Below are positions 39,884 to 51,656 of a DNA stretch of 64,000 nucleotides, in pieces (positions within the stretch are counted from its first letter, which is position 1; each line of letters starts with the position of its first letter). Below the pieces are notes generated by a model. That model made no database searches, was not told the DNA's origin, and saw only the letters and a program-made list of their open reading frames with translations. The position numbers were made by a program, and so were the translations under genes. Source of the stretch: Flectonema sp. DT1601 (lineage: Eukaryota > Euglenozoa > Diplonemea > Diplonemida > Diplonemidae). The stretch spans positions 688,501-752,500 of the forward strand of contig OZ025834.1 of the NCBI GenBank assembly GCA_964019425.1, read 5' to 3'.

Positions 39884-41131
39884 ATGGGCACAACCATCCG
39901 ACTCGAACGGTTGGAGTCAAAGGTTGATAAAATATTACAAATCGTACTACAGCTTGCAGACGAAAAGGAATGGATCACTGCACCAGTCAGAAGTGATAGC
40001 GAAGTGAAGTACGTGAATGCCCACACAGAATTGCTTGAGAGATACAACACTGGTAGAAATCAACTTGATGATTGTAAGAAACAAATTGAAAAACTCTCTG
40101 AAGACTGCAGGAGATCAACAACACTAACACCACAGAAGGAAATTACAAAAACTGCGCAACACATTAACGCGATTCACACAGAACTACCGATGAGAATTGA
40201 TGCCGCCACACCACCAGAATTACTTCGTAGTAGCGAAGATCGCATATCGTTTTCGCACAAAGCACCTCCACCACCAAATTATGAAACTTCCTTTTCAATG
40301 AGATCCGATTCTTTTAGAGAACTACAACACATGTCAGATGATAAATACATCAGACCTTTGAGTGACAACTATCCTACTCACAGAAATGATTTGTTAGAAG
40401 AAGACGACAAGTCTTACAACACAATTATTAACAACAGCGACAGCATCATTAAAGAAATAGCTCAAACAAGACGGATATTGAACCGAGCAGAGATGGGTGA
40501 CGGAATACGACTTCCGACGGCAGCATCTGAAAGTGGACCAATTCTCGAGAAAAGTAAAGTTTTGGTAGCAGAACAGTCTTCAATAGCTACGACTGTTGAA
40601 AAGGTTTCAGCTAAACGACTTCATGTGTCACCTGTTCGTAAGAAAAGATATTCGACTTCGACATCATCAGTTTGGATACCTTGCGGTGATTACAATAGTA
40701 AGCTACTTGTAGATGGAAACCTCGCTCTTCATCAGAGTTCTGATAATACTTCCGGCAGTGTCGCTATTCAATTTGCCTCAGCAATTGAAAAAGGCGACGC
40801 TTTGACATTTTCAATTGCCAGTCGAAACCCAAAATCTTGTTTAACTATTTCTTCGTGTGATTGTAATTTGTTACTAACATCTTCAGGTCATCACAACGGA
40901 GATCCAAATAATAAATTGTTTCCTTTACTGAGTGACTCTCCACTTCTTATTATTATCACTCGAACTGCTGCTGCTGTCACGGTTCGTACTGTTGGGACGA
41001 TGACGGGTCCCAAGTGGTTAGTCGAATCGTCAGGTTCGTTGATACTAAAATTTGAATTGTATCCAACCGACTCCATCACATTCCAGAAAGCAACAGCTCC
41101 TCAGTTGATATCACCTGGTGCGGATGTCTGA
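39884..41131 (+). CDS. coiled-coil protein with a C-terminal beta-rich domain
   Basis: I start the 415-residue product at MGTTIRLERLESKVDKILQ (ATG 39884). The frame extends only five codons upstream to the acceptor-like site and has no earlier ATG. Residues ~1-90 are helical and coiled-coil-like (LERYNTGRNQLDDCKKQIEKL). A Ser/Asp-rich middle region follows. The last ~150 residues look like a beta-sandwich (VWIPCGDYNSKLLVDGNLALH; DALTFSIASRNPKSCLTISS; PKWLVESSGSLILKFELYP). I do not recognise the family. The MGTT start is not a strong myristoylation signal. Confidence 0.75.
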   Translation: MGTTIRLERLESKVDKILQIVLQLADEKEWITAPVRSDSEVKYVNAHTELLERYNTGRNQLDDCKKQIEKLSEDCRRSTTLTPQKEITKTAQHINAIHTELPMRIDAATPPELLRSSEDRISFSHKAPPPPNYETSFSMRSDSFRELQHMSDDKYIRPLSDNYPTHRNDLLEEDDKSYNTIINNSDSIIKEIAQTRRILNRAEMGDGIRLPTAASESGPILEKSKVLVAEQSSIATTVEKVSAKRLHVSPVRKKRYSTSTSSVWIPCGDYNSKLLVDGNLALHQSSDNTSGSVAIQFASAIEKGDALTFSIASRNPKSCLTISSCDCNLLLTSSGHHNGDPNNKLFPLLSDSPLLIIITRTAAAVTVRTVGTMTGPKWLVESSGSLILKFELYPTDSITFQKATAPQLISPGADV

Positions 41132-41349
41132 GGTCATAATCTCTTTTAGTTTTCTGAATAAGGATCCTCTCTGCATACTGACTTTAGAGTGCAGTGTGAT
41201 TTGTTATTTACCAACATCTGTTTTTTTTGTATAAGTTTTATTTATTAGTTCGAAAGTATAGAATTACTTTTGGTAGAAGTTATGTATTCTATCTATGTCT
41301 TGTGAGTGTATTTTATTCATCTCTCACAAGGGGGCAATTAAAAAAAAAG

Positions 41350-42855
41350 ATGAAACAAACAATCGCACTGCTGAGTGCTGCTGTGGCAGCAGTGGCAACA
41401 CAACCACCAAATGTAATGTTGTTTATCGTTGATGACTTGAGACCTGAAATCTCACAAGGGTATGAACAGCACCACATGAAGACTCCTAATATCGACCAGC
41501 TAGCTAAGGAAGGAACTGTCTTCAATAGAGCTTATTGTCAGCAAGCTATTTGTGGACCAACAAGAAATAGTTTCCTCTCCGGGAGGAGACCTCAAAGAAC
41601 TCAAAGTTGGAATTTTATCAACTCATTCAGAGACGTTGGTCCAGACTGGGTGGCGTTCCCGCAGTACTTCAAAAACAACAACTACACTACTTTAGGAACT
41701 GGTAAGACTTATCACCCAGGACTTCCTAAGAATAATGATGAGCCCAAATCATGGTCTCAAGACCGACCATATGTGTCTGCCGGTACTAAAGTTGGTTGCG
41801 CTAACTCTGAAGTCTGTCCAATTGAAGGTCACAATTTGACTGACTTTGCTGACGGTGCTAACCTACAGGCAGCCCTCGAAGATCTCGACTACGTAATAAA
41901 TAAAGGCGGACCATTCTTTCTGGCCTACGGAGCTCACAAGCCCCACCTTCCATGGGTCATGCCGAAGGAACATTGGGACCAGTACGCGCCAACTGAAAGT
42001 ATTTCTCTTCCAACCCACGAAGTTGCTCCAACAGGGATGCCTCCGATTGCTTTTACTTATGAAACTGACGGGAAGAGTACCCTGGCGGCCTTTAACGTAT
42101 CATACCCAGTGCCTTACCCTGCTGCTTCTACTGCCTTCCCTTCAAACTTTACGAAGACTTTAAGAAGAGGATACTATGCTGCTGTTTCTTTTACTGATTC
42201 AAATATTGGAGTATTGATGACGTCACTTAAGAAGTATAAAGTATACGATAATACGATTATAGTTCTTATTGGTGATCATGGATGGCAACTTGGTGAACAT
42301 AACATTTGGGGTAAACACACCAACTTTGAACTTGGAACTCGAGTACCGCTGATCATAAAGGCACCAGGTAAGAGTCCAGGTTTCTCTAACTCTTTAGTAG
42401 AGTCGGTTGATTTGTATCCGACAATCGCAAAGTTAGCAGGTCTTCCATTTCCTGATGATGTTGACGGAGTTGATTTGACTCCAATTATTAATAACAATTC
42501 CAAAGTAATTAATGACGCAGTATTCTCAGAGTATCCGAGATGTCCACCTGATGTCACAAAGCCGTGGGGTGACAAAACGAGTTGTATTCGCACAGCAAAA
42601 CAAAACTTCACAGTAATGGGCTACAGCATCCGTACTAATCAATGGAGGTATACTACGTGGTTGTGGTGGGATGGTGAGCACTTAGTTGGTGACTTTTCAC
42701 GTCCACCAGTCGGAGAGGAACTCTACTCACACGCGAGTGACACGGGAGACGATTTCAATAAATTTGAAAATATGAATGTCGTGAACTCCACCGAAAACCA
42801 GCAGGTTGTCAAAGAGATGCGAGCCCGCGCTGTTCAGCAATGGCAGAAACATTAA
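41350..42855 (+). CDS. iduronate-2-sulfatase-like secreted or lysosomal sulfatase
   Basis: I start the 501-residue protein at MKQTIALLSAAVAAVAT (ATG 41350), a clear signal peptide; the longer open frame would precede the acceptor-like site CTCACAAG. The type I sulfatase core follows. Metal-binding Asp28-Asp29 lie in FIVDDLRP. Cys68 in CGPTRNSFLSGRRP fits the C-x-P-x-R motif that is converted to formylglycine. HKPHLPW and D309-H310 in DHGWQLGEHNIWGKHTNFE add further active-site residues. The last two segments and QQAICGPTR closely follow iduronate-2-sulfatase, which removes 2-O-sulfate from iduronate in glycosaminoglycans. All catalytic residues that I can check are present. The natural substrate in a protist is unknown; it may act in the digestive vacuole on food or host polysaccharides. 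Confidence 0.93.
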   Translation: MKQTIALLSAAVAAVATQPPNVMLFIVDDLRPEISQGYEQHHMKTPNIDQLAKEGTVFNRAYCQQAICGPTRNSFLSGRRPQRTQSWNFINSFRDVGPDWVAFPQYFKNNNYTTLGTGKTYHPGLPKNNDEPKSWSQDRPYVSAGTKVGCANSEVCPIEGHNLTDFADGANLQAALEDLDYVINKGGPFFLAYGAHKPHLPWVMPKEHWDQYAPTESISLPTHEVAPTGMPPIAFTYETDGKSTLAAFNVSYPVPYPAASTAFPSNFTKTLRRGYYAAVSFTDSNIGVLMTSLKKYKVYDNTIIVLIGDHGWQLGEHNIWGKHTNFELGTRVPLIIKAPGKSPGFSNSLVESVDLYPTIAKLAGLPFPDDVDGVDLTPIINNNSKVINDAVFSEYPRCPPDVTKPWGDKTSCIRTAKQNFTVMGYSIRTNQWRYTTWLWWDGEHLVGDFSRPPVGEELYSHASDTGDDFNKFENMNVVNSTENQQVVKEMRARAVQQWQKH

Positions 42856-43011
42856 TTTCCATAACCTCTGTACACTTCTCCTATTTATCTTAGTGCGTAT
42901 CTAACTTGTTCTTCCTGTTGGCAATAATTAAACCTTTGATTTGGTTAAGAGTTCTCCTTACGATTGTTTTTCAAAACTATTCCACAAACTGAGTAATCTT
43001 AAAGTAGAATA

Positions 43012-43050
43012 AAAGATTCACTACGAGGAGCTTCTTCAGAGTGAATCTTT
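43012..43050 (+). repeat. perfect 11-bp hairpin with a 17-base loop
   Basis: AAAGATTCACT (43012-43022) and AGTGAATCTTT (43040-43050) are exact reverse complements. It lies about 157 bases after the sulfatase stop, so it may sit in that 3' untranslated region. Confidence 0.85.
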
Positions 43051-43660
43051 ATTTCTGAGGACACTTGTTTCTCTTCAATTCACTGCCGTAGTTCTCATAA
43101 GAGAATTCCTCGGCATTGTTGTGATGATCGTGTCTGAGGAATAGTTTTGTTATATCCTCGCTTTCTTGATTAACAACTACAAATATTTTTTTCAGTTAGT
43201 TACTTGATATTAATTTTGTTTTTAATACCTAAAGTTGTTTACTGTTTTTACATTACAAAGTTTCACCCCTCACGTGTTCTTTCTTGATCCTTTGTATGCC
43301 TCACTTAATCTACTAGTATTGGAGTCTACTGACTGGTTGGACTCGTTAACTAACTTTTTATTTTGTTGTTAGTTTGGGAGAACCTGACGAGGACAATTGT
43401 TTGACAGTTGGTAAGTTCCCTCTCCCGATGATAAATTAACTTCACGAATAGTGTTTTCTAGACGACCAGGATACCAGTTCGCCTTCAGAATACACAAACA
43501 AGTATTATGTTGTTGTTTAATCTTTCCTTACGTCATATCGAAGATGTATTTCTTTTCTTTTTGCCTGATAAACGTTTAGAAAAGTGTTTTTCTTGAAGGA
43601 GAGTGTAATTTTGTTTGTTTGATTTCATAATATTTTAATCATCAGTACAACAACAGCAAA

Positions 43661-43684
43661 ATGAAGTTTCAATCTTCATCGTAG
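43661..43684 (+). promoter_or_regulatory. seven-codon upstream frame before the polycystin gene
   Basis: ATG AAG TTT then four more sense codons and TAG end three bases before the main ATG at 43688. It lies downstream of the acceptor-like AG at 43644-43645, so it would be in the leader and could lower or gate translation. Confidence 0.4.
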
Positions 43685-43687
43685 CAA

Positions 43688-46600
43688 ATGACTTCGAAAG
43701 AGCATGCCCTCGAAGAGGGTCGCTTCGAGAATATAATGGACTCGGCAAGGCAGTCAGCAGATGTTGTCATCCTGCGATTAACAAAAGAAATAAAAAGAGA
43801 ACAGATGAAGAGACAGGTTCCTTGGTATTTCTTAATGTTAGCATGTTTGGTTGTTAATATTTGTTTAACTGATGCTGAATTCAGTAGCAGCGATCGATAT
43901 TACAGAGTTGACGCAGCTAGAGTAGAGGCTAATGGTACTAGATTTAGAGCTATTCAAAAGACTGCAGACTTCTATGACTGGTTGGGTGACTTTGCTGCGA
44001 ACGGATTGTGGCCAGACACCACCGTAACAACAACTCAACCAGAAAGTCCTAATATGCATGTTGGAGCAGTAGTTCTTCGTCAATATCGAGTCTTCACAAA
44101 GACTTTCATTTCAGGATCGACAACCAGCTATCACAAGCGGCCTCCAGAGTTCAAAGTCCTTCCAAGTAGTATCACTAAGCACTTACGTAATACAACTACT
44201 CTCGCCTACAGTGCTGCTTGGTTAGAAGCTTTTCCTTATCCAACAGGTATGTATTCATGTTGCTATCAAGTACCTTCTCTGCTAGTAATGCGAAGTAATA
44301 ATTAAACAGGTGTGGCAGGTCCTAGTGGTCCTTATGACCCACCTTGGGTATCTAACAGGGATGCTCAAAGTAGGACAATAAAAGGAATTAGAAAACCACC
44401 GACAAGTATTGCTATTCAAGGAAGACTCGCTTACTACGGAGAGTTGTCTTATTCTTTCACATTGGCCTGGTCAGCTAACGGTGATAGGAATACTATTCTT
44501 CCTCAAGTTGAGAAACTGCGGAGGGCTTTCTGGATTGATGACGCCACTCGTATGGTGGCTGTGGAATTCATTACTTATAATAAGGTTTGTGGTTGTTGTT
44601 ATTGTTGTTGTTCTGATCAGTCTTATTATTATTATTGATTCACCCTTAACAGTTATTTGTGTATTCTGTTCATGAGCGGTATTCCTAATCACTGAATGTA
44701 TCTTGATCTTTGTTTTCATTGTTGTTGAGAGAAGGTTTAAAACAAAACAAAAAACAGATTTATGAAACCTTCATCTTCACTACGTTCTTCATCGAGTTCA
44801 GTAGCTCTGGTCTGGTGTTGGCAACAATACGAAACATTCCATTAGTGTTGCACACCTTTTGGGATAAAATAATGATCGTTGTAGCTATTAGTGATTTCTT
44901 TATTCTCGGATTCGTTGTTTTTGATATCTTTGGAATGATCGCAACTATTCAACACAACACCCAAAGGGTTGGTGAATCGATGTGGGAACAAATAACATTC
45001 TGGAGGATGGTGAATATATCTTTTATTCTTGTCTTCGCTTTAGCTTATGTATCAAAAATAGAACTTTGGTACGAGGGATTCACAATCAATTCGTCGGATT
45101 ATTATAATAAGACAGGTATGGTATTTCATTTCATTGTGTCAAAACTATTAATCTTGTTTTATCATAAATTCCAAAACAGGTGAATTCGGAAACGATGAAC
45201 ACGCTCAGGACCTTCTAATGTTTGATACGTTCGCAAGACACGCATCCGTATTTCAGACTTGCTATACTAGATTATGTATTGGGAATCTAATTGCTTGGGT
45301 TAGGATTCTAGATTTCTTACAGTACAGTGATCAGTTTGGTGTTTTATCAAATGCTTTATCGAAATCAGTCTCTCTACTGTGGGGATGGTTGCTAACTTTT
45401 TTAATAATATTTTGTCCGTACATGATTGCTGGGAATATTCTCTACGGATCAGCCGTTCAAGATTTCAAATCCTTGGCATCGACAGCAGCCTTTCTAATTC
45501 TGATGATCGCAAGAGGTGAGATTGACGGATTCAACACATTAAATAACATGTACCCAGTTTGGACACCACTTTACTTCATCTCATATTTATCACTAACATG
45601 GTTAGTAATGCTTAATATGTTTATCGCTATTATTACTGACTCCTTTCAGGTGGTTCAGAATCCTGATTCTTCGAGTGATTTATGGCACCCTCAAAGGATA
45701 CTGGATCGTATGGCTGTCTTTATAAAAGATAAAGCCTTGCAGTTGGTTGTAAAGAATTTTGGAATGGGTAGAAAAAAAGGGGAAGAAGAAGAAGAAAAAA
45801 GAATCATCATCACAGAGAGAATGCGATCTCGAGCTATCGATAAGATTAGAGAAAAAGCTTTGCGCGATGAAGTTGTTGATTTATCAAAGCTAATGATGAA
45901 CAGAAAAGAATGTTTTGAATACGCACAGGGTTCATTACCAATGTCACATATTTATCATTTATTTAAGGACGCAGAGTTTGAAGAACACGCGTCAGAATCG
46001 TGGAAGAAGGTGACCGAAAAGTGGACTCGTTTAACAGAAAAGAGTCTCGTCATTCTCAAAGATCTCGACCTCCTGTTTAATGAAATTAAATCTAACCTCG
46101 ACGGAACTGGTAATCTTCTGTACTCACTGAGAACTATAGCTAGCGAGAGAGGATCAAAGCTTCAGATGTTCTTAATCTCTCTCGGAACAGTACTCGACTT
46201 ACTACAAGAAGAGATTCATCAAACAAATAGTTTCCTACCTGAGGCTCACGTGATATCAGAAGGGTTGTCACAAATATCTGCAGACCAGGCGAGACTGAGG
46301 GAAGTGTCTCGAAAAGTCAGTTCCGTACACAGAGATCTCAAACGTCTTCACAACACCATCGAACGAACTCTGAGATTAGTTACAAAAACTGGAGATTTCT
46401 TCTCAGGTGACATGAAGCGACTGATGTGGGGAATTGAAGCTGACACCTTTGATGATGTGGCTCCAATTGTAATGGAGGCTTCTGCCGGAACTGGAAATAT
46501 CACTCGAATTGAGAAGCTTGGTCTTCGTAAAACGATAACAAACGACGAGTATGAACCGAAAACGAAAGAGTCTACGTACTCTACTTGGCTTAAAACAAAA

Positions 46601-46834
46601 ATTGACGTTAACGATGAGACCCAGTCACTCCACGAGAAGAAAGCGAACTCCTCCAGAATCCGCAGCGACATCTTTAACGAGTTTCCTGATGAAGACTCTG
46701 ACGAGGAAGAAGAAGAGGAGGACTCCACCGATGACGACAGTGGCAGTGGTAGCACTTCTCAAGAAAGTATATTTAAGATTGAGGTAGTCGCTCCTTCTTC
46801 ACCAAGAAAAAGAAAACCCTCTACGCACAGTTAA
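43688..46834 (+). CDS. polycystin-2-like TRP channel (four exons)
   Basis: Exons 43688-44246, 44310-44584, 44758-45115 and 45180-46834 give 948 residues, near the length of human polycystin-2 (968). Introns of 63, 173 and 64 nt start GTATGT, GTTTGT and GTATGG and end ACAG; each junction keeps the frame. Span 1 is at ~40-55. The extracellular polycystin domain follows, with the family hallmark WIDDATRMVAVEFITYN joined by splicing to KIYETFIFTTFFIEF. Further spans, a pore segment (LASTAAFLILMIARGEIDGF) and the last span (YLSLTWLVMLNMFIAIITDSF) match polycystin. The C-terminal ~300 residues are charged and coiled-coil-like with an acidic run. Polycystin-2 is a ciliary, ER or membrane cation channel; here flagellar membrane is a reasonable guess. 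A clear EF-hand is not visible. Confidence 0.9.
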
Positions 46835-47066
46835 GTCTAGTTGTAGCATATTTAAGAAAGATGAGTTGCTTTTTGTATTTTGTTTCGTTACGATCACAAA
46901 CGATGGAAGACTCGCCTTCCGAAAAACGCAAGTAGAGTACCTCTCTCACCTGTTGGGTTGAATTACCTTTATTTTATCTCTTCAGTGTTGATGAGAAGTA
47001 CCATTTGAGAAGTGTTGTTTGATTTAATTATTTTATATTTACTTAACAACAGCCTGCCCGCTGCAG

Positions 47067-47096
47067 ATGTCTGGAAATGGGATCGGGTTTTTCTAA
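47067..47096 (+). promoter_or_regulatory. nine-codon overlapping upstream frame before the kinase gene
   Basis: An ATG directly after a CTGCAG acceptor-like site opens a frame that ends at TAA 47094-47096, overlapping the main ATG at 47077 in another frame. If the upstream AACAG at 47048-47052 or this CAG is the acceptor, ribosomes meet this ATG first. Confidence 0.35.
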
Positions 47097-48708
47097 AAAA
47101 ACAAAAGAGAATCGGAGAGATTCCAAACGATCGAAAAGTGGAGAATGGTGCTCAGAGTTGAACACGTCACCGGGACATATGATTGTTGAAAATACAAAGA
47201 TATCAAATGTAAGAAGAGCAACACTACCACTGATGGAAGTTGAACCGATGGAACAAAGTTGTGATACAACAGAAGAGAGAAGTAATATAACGACTGATGG
47301 TAATTGTGATCCTTCTGAGTTAGCAGTGAGATCATTAGCAACTCAAAACAGTTCTAATGGAGGTACTTGTATTATAGTTAGTGGTACTAACAGTAATAAA
47401 CAACCTTCTAAACAACAACCCACAACTATAACAAGGAAGATTTCAACTAAACGAACTCCATCACCACCAACAGGAGGTAAGAAGAGCACTTCAAGACCTA
47501 CTCCTGATCAAAAGATAGATTGGACTAAAGGTCCTTTAATAGGAACAGGTTCATTTGGTAAAGTTTACAGAGGTCTGGATAACGCAACTGGGAAGTCACT
47601 CGCTATTAAAGAAGTATTAATTTCATCATCTCAAATCCTGAAAGATCTTAAAAAGGAAATCGAACTCCTGAAGACTGTTCATCACAAAAACATCGTCGAC
47701 TACCTCGGCATTGAAAGAGTAAAGCAATCAGCCTACATCCTCATGGAATACGTTCCTGGTGGTACCCTATCTGTATGTTATTTGGTATATCTTTATATTA
47801 CTTTATACTCTACATGACCAACACTAACAACAACAGACTCTAATTCGTACTTTCAAGGGACTGAAGGAACCTGTTGCCAGAAACTACACCAGAGAAATAC
47901 TCGGTATGCTTTGATTTAATTGCCGTGGCTCTGTGCTGTGTTGATAACTTATGTTTTGATTGAGATAATAATAATAAAAACAGATGGAGTAGCATACCTT
48001 CACTCATACAGAGGTGGAATTGTTCACAGAGATATTAAGGGAGCGAACATCTTAATAACTCCTGATGGACATGTCAAGTTAGTAGATTTCGGATCAGCGA
48101 AGAGTATGGTCGCTACAGAGTGCAGTAGTAGCATTCGAGAAGGTGACGCTCCGTTTAAAACAGTTCGCGGAACACCATTTTGGATGGCACCTGAAGTTAT
48201 CAGAGAATCAGGTCACGGTCCCCCAGCTGATATTTGGTCAATTGGATGCACAATAATTGAAATGCTGACAGGGAAACCTCCATATTCTGACTGTGGTGCT
48301 ATCCAAGCAATGCACCTCATCGCTTCTGGAAAGGGATTACCTCCTCTCGGATTAGATACGTCTAATGTATCAGTTGAGTGTGTTTCATTTATTGAAAAAT
48401 GCTTAAATAGAGATCCTGATCTAAGACCTAAATGTCTTGAATTAATTATACATCCGTGGATCACAAAACACTTGTCTCCTGAAAAGGAAGAAGGCGAACA
48501 GTTTGCTTCGACTGATGAGCCTCCGTCGTCAGGACCAACACCGACTACAACACCAACACCAACACCAAATCCACCGCAAATACCAAAAGCTGTATATCGA
48601 TATCGTATAAAGACTTCTCGGAAACGTGTTGCTAAAGTGAGAGATGTCAAACCTAATTCAAATGCTGGTGGCAGTGGAGACTTACTTCCTCTGATATCAG
48701 AAACGTGA
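47077..48708 (+). CDS. MEKK/STE11-like protein kinase, likely N-myristoylated (three exons)
   Basis: Exons 47077-47772, 47837-47903 and 47984-48708 give 495 residues. Introns of 64 and 80 nt start GTATGT and GTATGC and end AACAG; the first carries ACTAAC near its 3' end. The N-terminus MGSGFSKK fits the N-myristoylation pattern (Gly2, Ser6), which supports this ATG. The kinase domain covers ~150-405: glycine loop GTGSFGKVY from Gly156, Lys178 in [13 protein letters not shown] with Asp271, DFG at 289-291, and [17 protein letters not shown] plus GTPFWMAPE is typical of MAP kinase kinase kinases of the MEKK group. All catalytic residues are present. The short basic tail follows a Pro/Thr-rich linker. 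It probably signals from a membrane. Confidence 0.92.
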
Positions 48709-49612
48709 ACACTCCGTCGCCATCATTGCGAACCCAACACACATATGACAGTCACTCCTGTAACACGTACACAGGTTCAAAAGGTAACATTAGCTCTGTA
48801 ACACGCGACGTTGTCTCAATATGTCGACACTACAGAATGTTATTGGAATTACCGAGTCTTAGGTTTAGCTTTGTGCTGCCATGAACCCTCACACCGCGCA
48901 TGTATCGCAGCTCTGCAACAAGCAATGCAGACTGGTGTCGCAGTTCTGTCTTCAGGACTGTAATTTAACATACCAAGCACTCACGCGCGGGGTTTCTCTT
49001 TGATGTGAGACACATCATAATAACATCTGAGAGGTTTTCACCTCTTCATTCAATTCATTTTATGGAATATCAATTTGTTGTTTTGAATCGCAAGAGCTAA
49101 AGACGGGAAGTTAACCCACGCGGATAATCACAATATTACTGAGGGAAAATTCCTTCTCACTGTTTACTGACTTATCATCGACGTTGAGTTTATTTGACGG
49201 TTATTCTAATATAATCATAAACACTAATCGTCACTCACGGCTACAAACCAAACAACATAATAACCTGATGCGGTTCGCCCTAAAGTAGTTCGAGAACAGA
49301 TCTGTTCAACCTTTTAAGGTACTCAGGTAAGGTAGATTTGGAAAAAAAACTTCACCTTTTGCTTAATACTACTCTCTTTTGTAACTCACAAACTATTCGT
49401 TATTTTATTAATCTTTTTTTTTTTTTTTTTTTTTTTTGAAAAGAAATTTTAGAAAACCTTAGAATAGAAAATAATAATAATAATAATAATAAAGCTAACA
49501 GCACTTGCCAAAGCCCCCCTAGCCCTTCAAGTTGCTTTATATTTAATTACGGTATCAGGTTACCTCTGTAACCTCTGTAGTAAGGTAAGTCTTAGAGGTG
49601 TGTGATACTCTC

Positions 49613-49733
49613 GAAACCTAAATAGTTACTTTAAAAGACTAGTTAAGCATCACCATAGTTCACTGTATCCTTAACAGTTATGTTAATATGATACAATGCG
49701 ATAGTATTTTACAAACTCAAACATTCAACCCCC
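49613..49733 (+). repeat. dispersed repeat, copy 1 (~121 bp)
   Basis: It aligns along its length with 51665-51800, sharing blocks such as TTAAGCATCACCATAGTTCA (the block continues with CTGTATCC), TATGATACAAT and AAACATTCAACCCC, separated by small indels. No clear target duplication flanks this copy. Confidence 0.85.
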
Positions 49734-50237
49734 TGGAAGACCTCAAAAGAAGTATCAATTCACCCCTAAGTTATTCCGTGGTCTGGATAAGAATAATCAC
49801 AAGATAGTCAGATTATAGCAAAAAGACAAGTTTACATAAGGGGATAGTTGTACTGTAGTCTATTCTATGGTTCATTTCTTGTTTTTATTTCCCGTCGCCT
49901 CCCCAAAGGGTGCTATTTCTGAACCAATCCAAGCATTTTATTTTATATACGGACAGAGACAGCAGGTTGCAAAGTTACGAAGGGGCAGTCGCAGTGGGCA
50001 GTAGTAGCAATCTTCGTTTTTCTTGCTGTTGACTGCGTTACAACTTTCCTTGTTATTTTTTGTCTTTGCGTGTAGTGAAGTAAGTGCACTTACCTATTTC
50101 CCAATGCTTGCTCGCTTCGGACACCTTTTCTTTCATTTTCAGTTATCATTGCATACTACCCAACCATTACGGGACAGTCCCGTCACCTTACATTGAGGGT
50201 TTTAAACTAAATTGGTTCATTTCAGACAAGTTTTGAT

Positions 50238-50465
50238 TTACTCATAAGTTATGAACGACTGGCCGATGTGATCAACTATGTTCACGAACTCCAGCGGTAT
50301 TTTGCAATCGTGTACTGCTACCGCTGGCAGTTTAGGACCAGTTCTTTTAGTTTTCCATTCAGTGTGTAAGGCGTTGAGAAGTATCAATTTGCCCCTCTCA
50401 CTCACAAGTGTTATAAGATCTGGTTCACGTGCAACAATTGCTGTGAGACATCTCATTCTCCCTTC
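50238..50465 (-). pseudogene. possible remnant of a LINE reverse transcriptase
   Basis: The antisense frame (72 codons from an ATG, three more upstream) resembles the part of non-LTR retrotransposon reverse transcriptases just after the catalytic YADD. LVSERGKLILLNALHTEW fits the GLxxNxxKTE pattern, and VAVHDCKIPLEFVNIVDHIG fits the usual VxGxxLExVxxFxYLG block. No YADD, endonuclease or other part is visible on either side, and both ends run into stops. If right, this is a short, old LINE scrap. The match is by eye and could be chance. Confidence 0.3.
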
Positions 50466-51656
50466 TTAATCTAAATACATACGAAAAGGTAAGTGCGAAA
50501 CAACACTAAAACCTGTTTTGATGTATTCCTTCAATAAGAAAGAAGATAAAGTAAGTTGTCACGGACATGATAACAGGCGTGGCGTTATTGGAAGCAGTGG
50601 TGATAGCATGGTTTTACGTATTTTCTTTTTTTTTTTCCCCCTTTCTCTTGTATTATTCCTTTTCGTTAGGCTTCTCTTGTTTAATAGTTTGACGACTATC
50701 CTTCTGTAGGTGTAAGCTATTCGCCTACTCGTTACTGATGCGTATTCAGTGCGATAATATTCTAAAGTTTTTGGTTTGTTACCATAAGGCGTATTGTTTT
50801 TTATTTATCTTTTATTTTGTTCATAATTACTGCTTTTCTTTATTTATGTTTTGGTGATGCATTTCATGTTTTCTTCAATTCAGATGGTACCCTGACGCAG
50901 TACTCTACGTATGTAGTGCTCTCGTATATTTTTAAATAATTATAATTTATTACTTTTTTTTTTTTTCCTCTGTTTTTTTTTTTTTAATTAGCTTCACAGT
51001 TCACTTAAAGAAAAAAACTATTTTTGTGGAACTAGGAGTTTTGCCAACAGAAAATAAAAAAGAAGAAGAAGAGGGGGAAATGAAAATAAGTTGTATAATG
51101 ATGATTTTTCTTTTGTGAGCTTTGTAGTTATGTTAACTTGGCAAAGGCAAGCCGGCCGTTGCATGCTGCAGTAGTGTTGTTGAAGAATTTATTATTAAGT
51201 CACGAGGCTTTCATTTAGTGTTAGACTTCGTTGTTGGCGTTTGTTGTGCGGTTCGTCTTTTTGGAGATTCTCCGACTCAACAGTTTCTTTAGTCAATTTT
51301 CTTTTGTTCACTCTTTTACCTGCCTGAGAGCTTCGACTTCGATGATTAAATTAGTAGCTGTTCTTTGACAATAATAATTTCCCTCATAGGAGGAGAAGGT
51401 GGTTTTCTATCTTCCCTGCTTGTAATATATTATTTGGGAAGGGATTTAGTTATTTTATGGAGAGACGAACGGTTGTGGAAAACACAAATCCTGTGGAAGT
51501 TTTTAATGTTTCCAAACTCTTTGTTTTTTAGTAAAAGAAAAAATGGAATACGACACACGCATACTATTGAGGGAAAGCGTTGGTTAATTATTTATTTTGA
51601 TTTTTTCGTTTTAGTTCTGACCGGAAAAACACCTCCCTGCCAAGCAGTTAAACCAT

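Larger units (their letters stand above)
42856..43687 (+). other. 0.8-kb gap with a perfect 11-bp hairpin
   Basis: There is no gene. A strong hairpin lies at 43012-43050. An acceptor-like ATCATCAG at 43638-43645 precedes the polycystin gene, whose leader contains a short upstream frame. Confidence 0.5.

Noticed and set aside
41227-41349. Longer N-terminus for the sulfatase
   Set aside because: It would precede the acceptor-like site and bury the clear signal peptide that starts at 41350.
48840-48990. Short Cys-rich frames on both strands after the kinase gene
   Set aside because: Each is only ~40 codons, both strands look equally open, and no start context or acceptor supports either.
49746-50399. 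Shared AGAAGTATCAATT in two places, suggesting another repeat
   Set aside because: The match is about 13 identical bases plus CCCCT; matches of that length are expected by chance in 64 kb and the flanks do not align.
50278-50469. 63-codon + strand frame
   Set aside because: It is the complement of the more protein-like antisense frame at 50238-50465 and has no features of its own.
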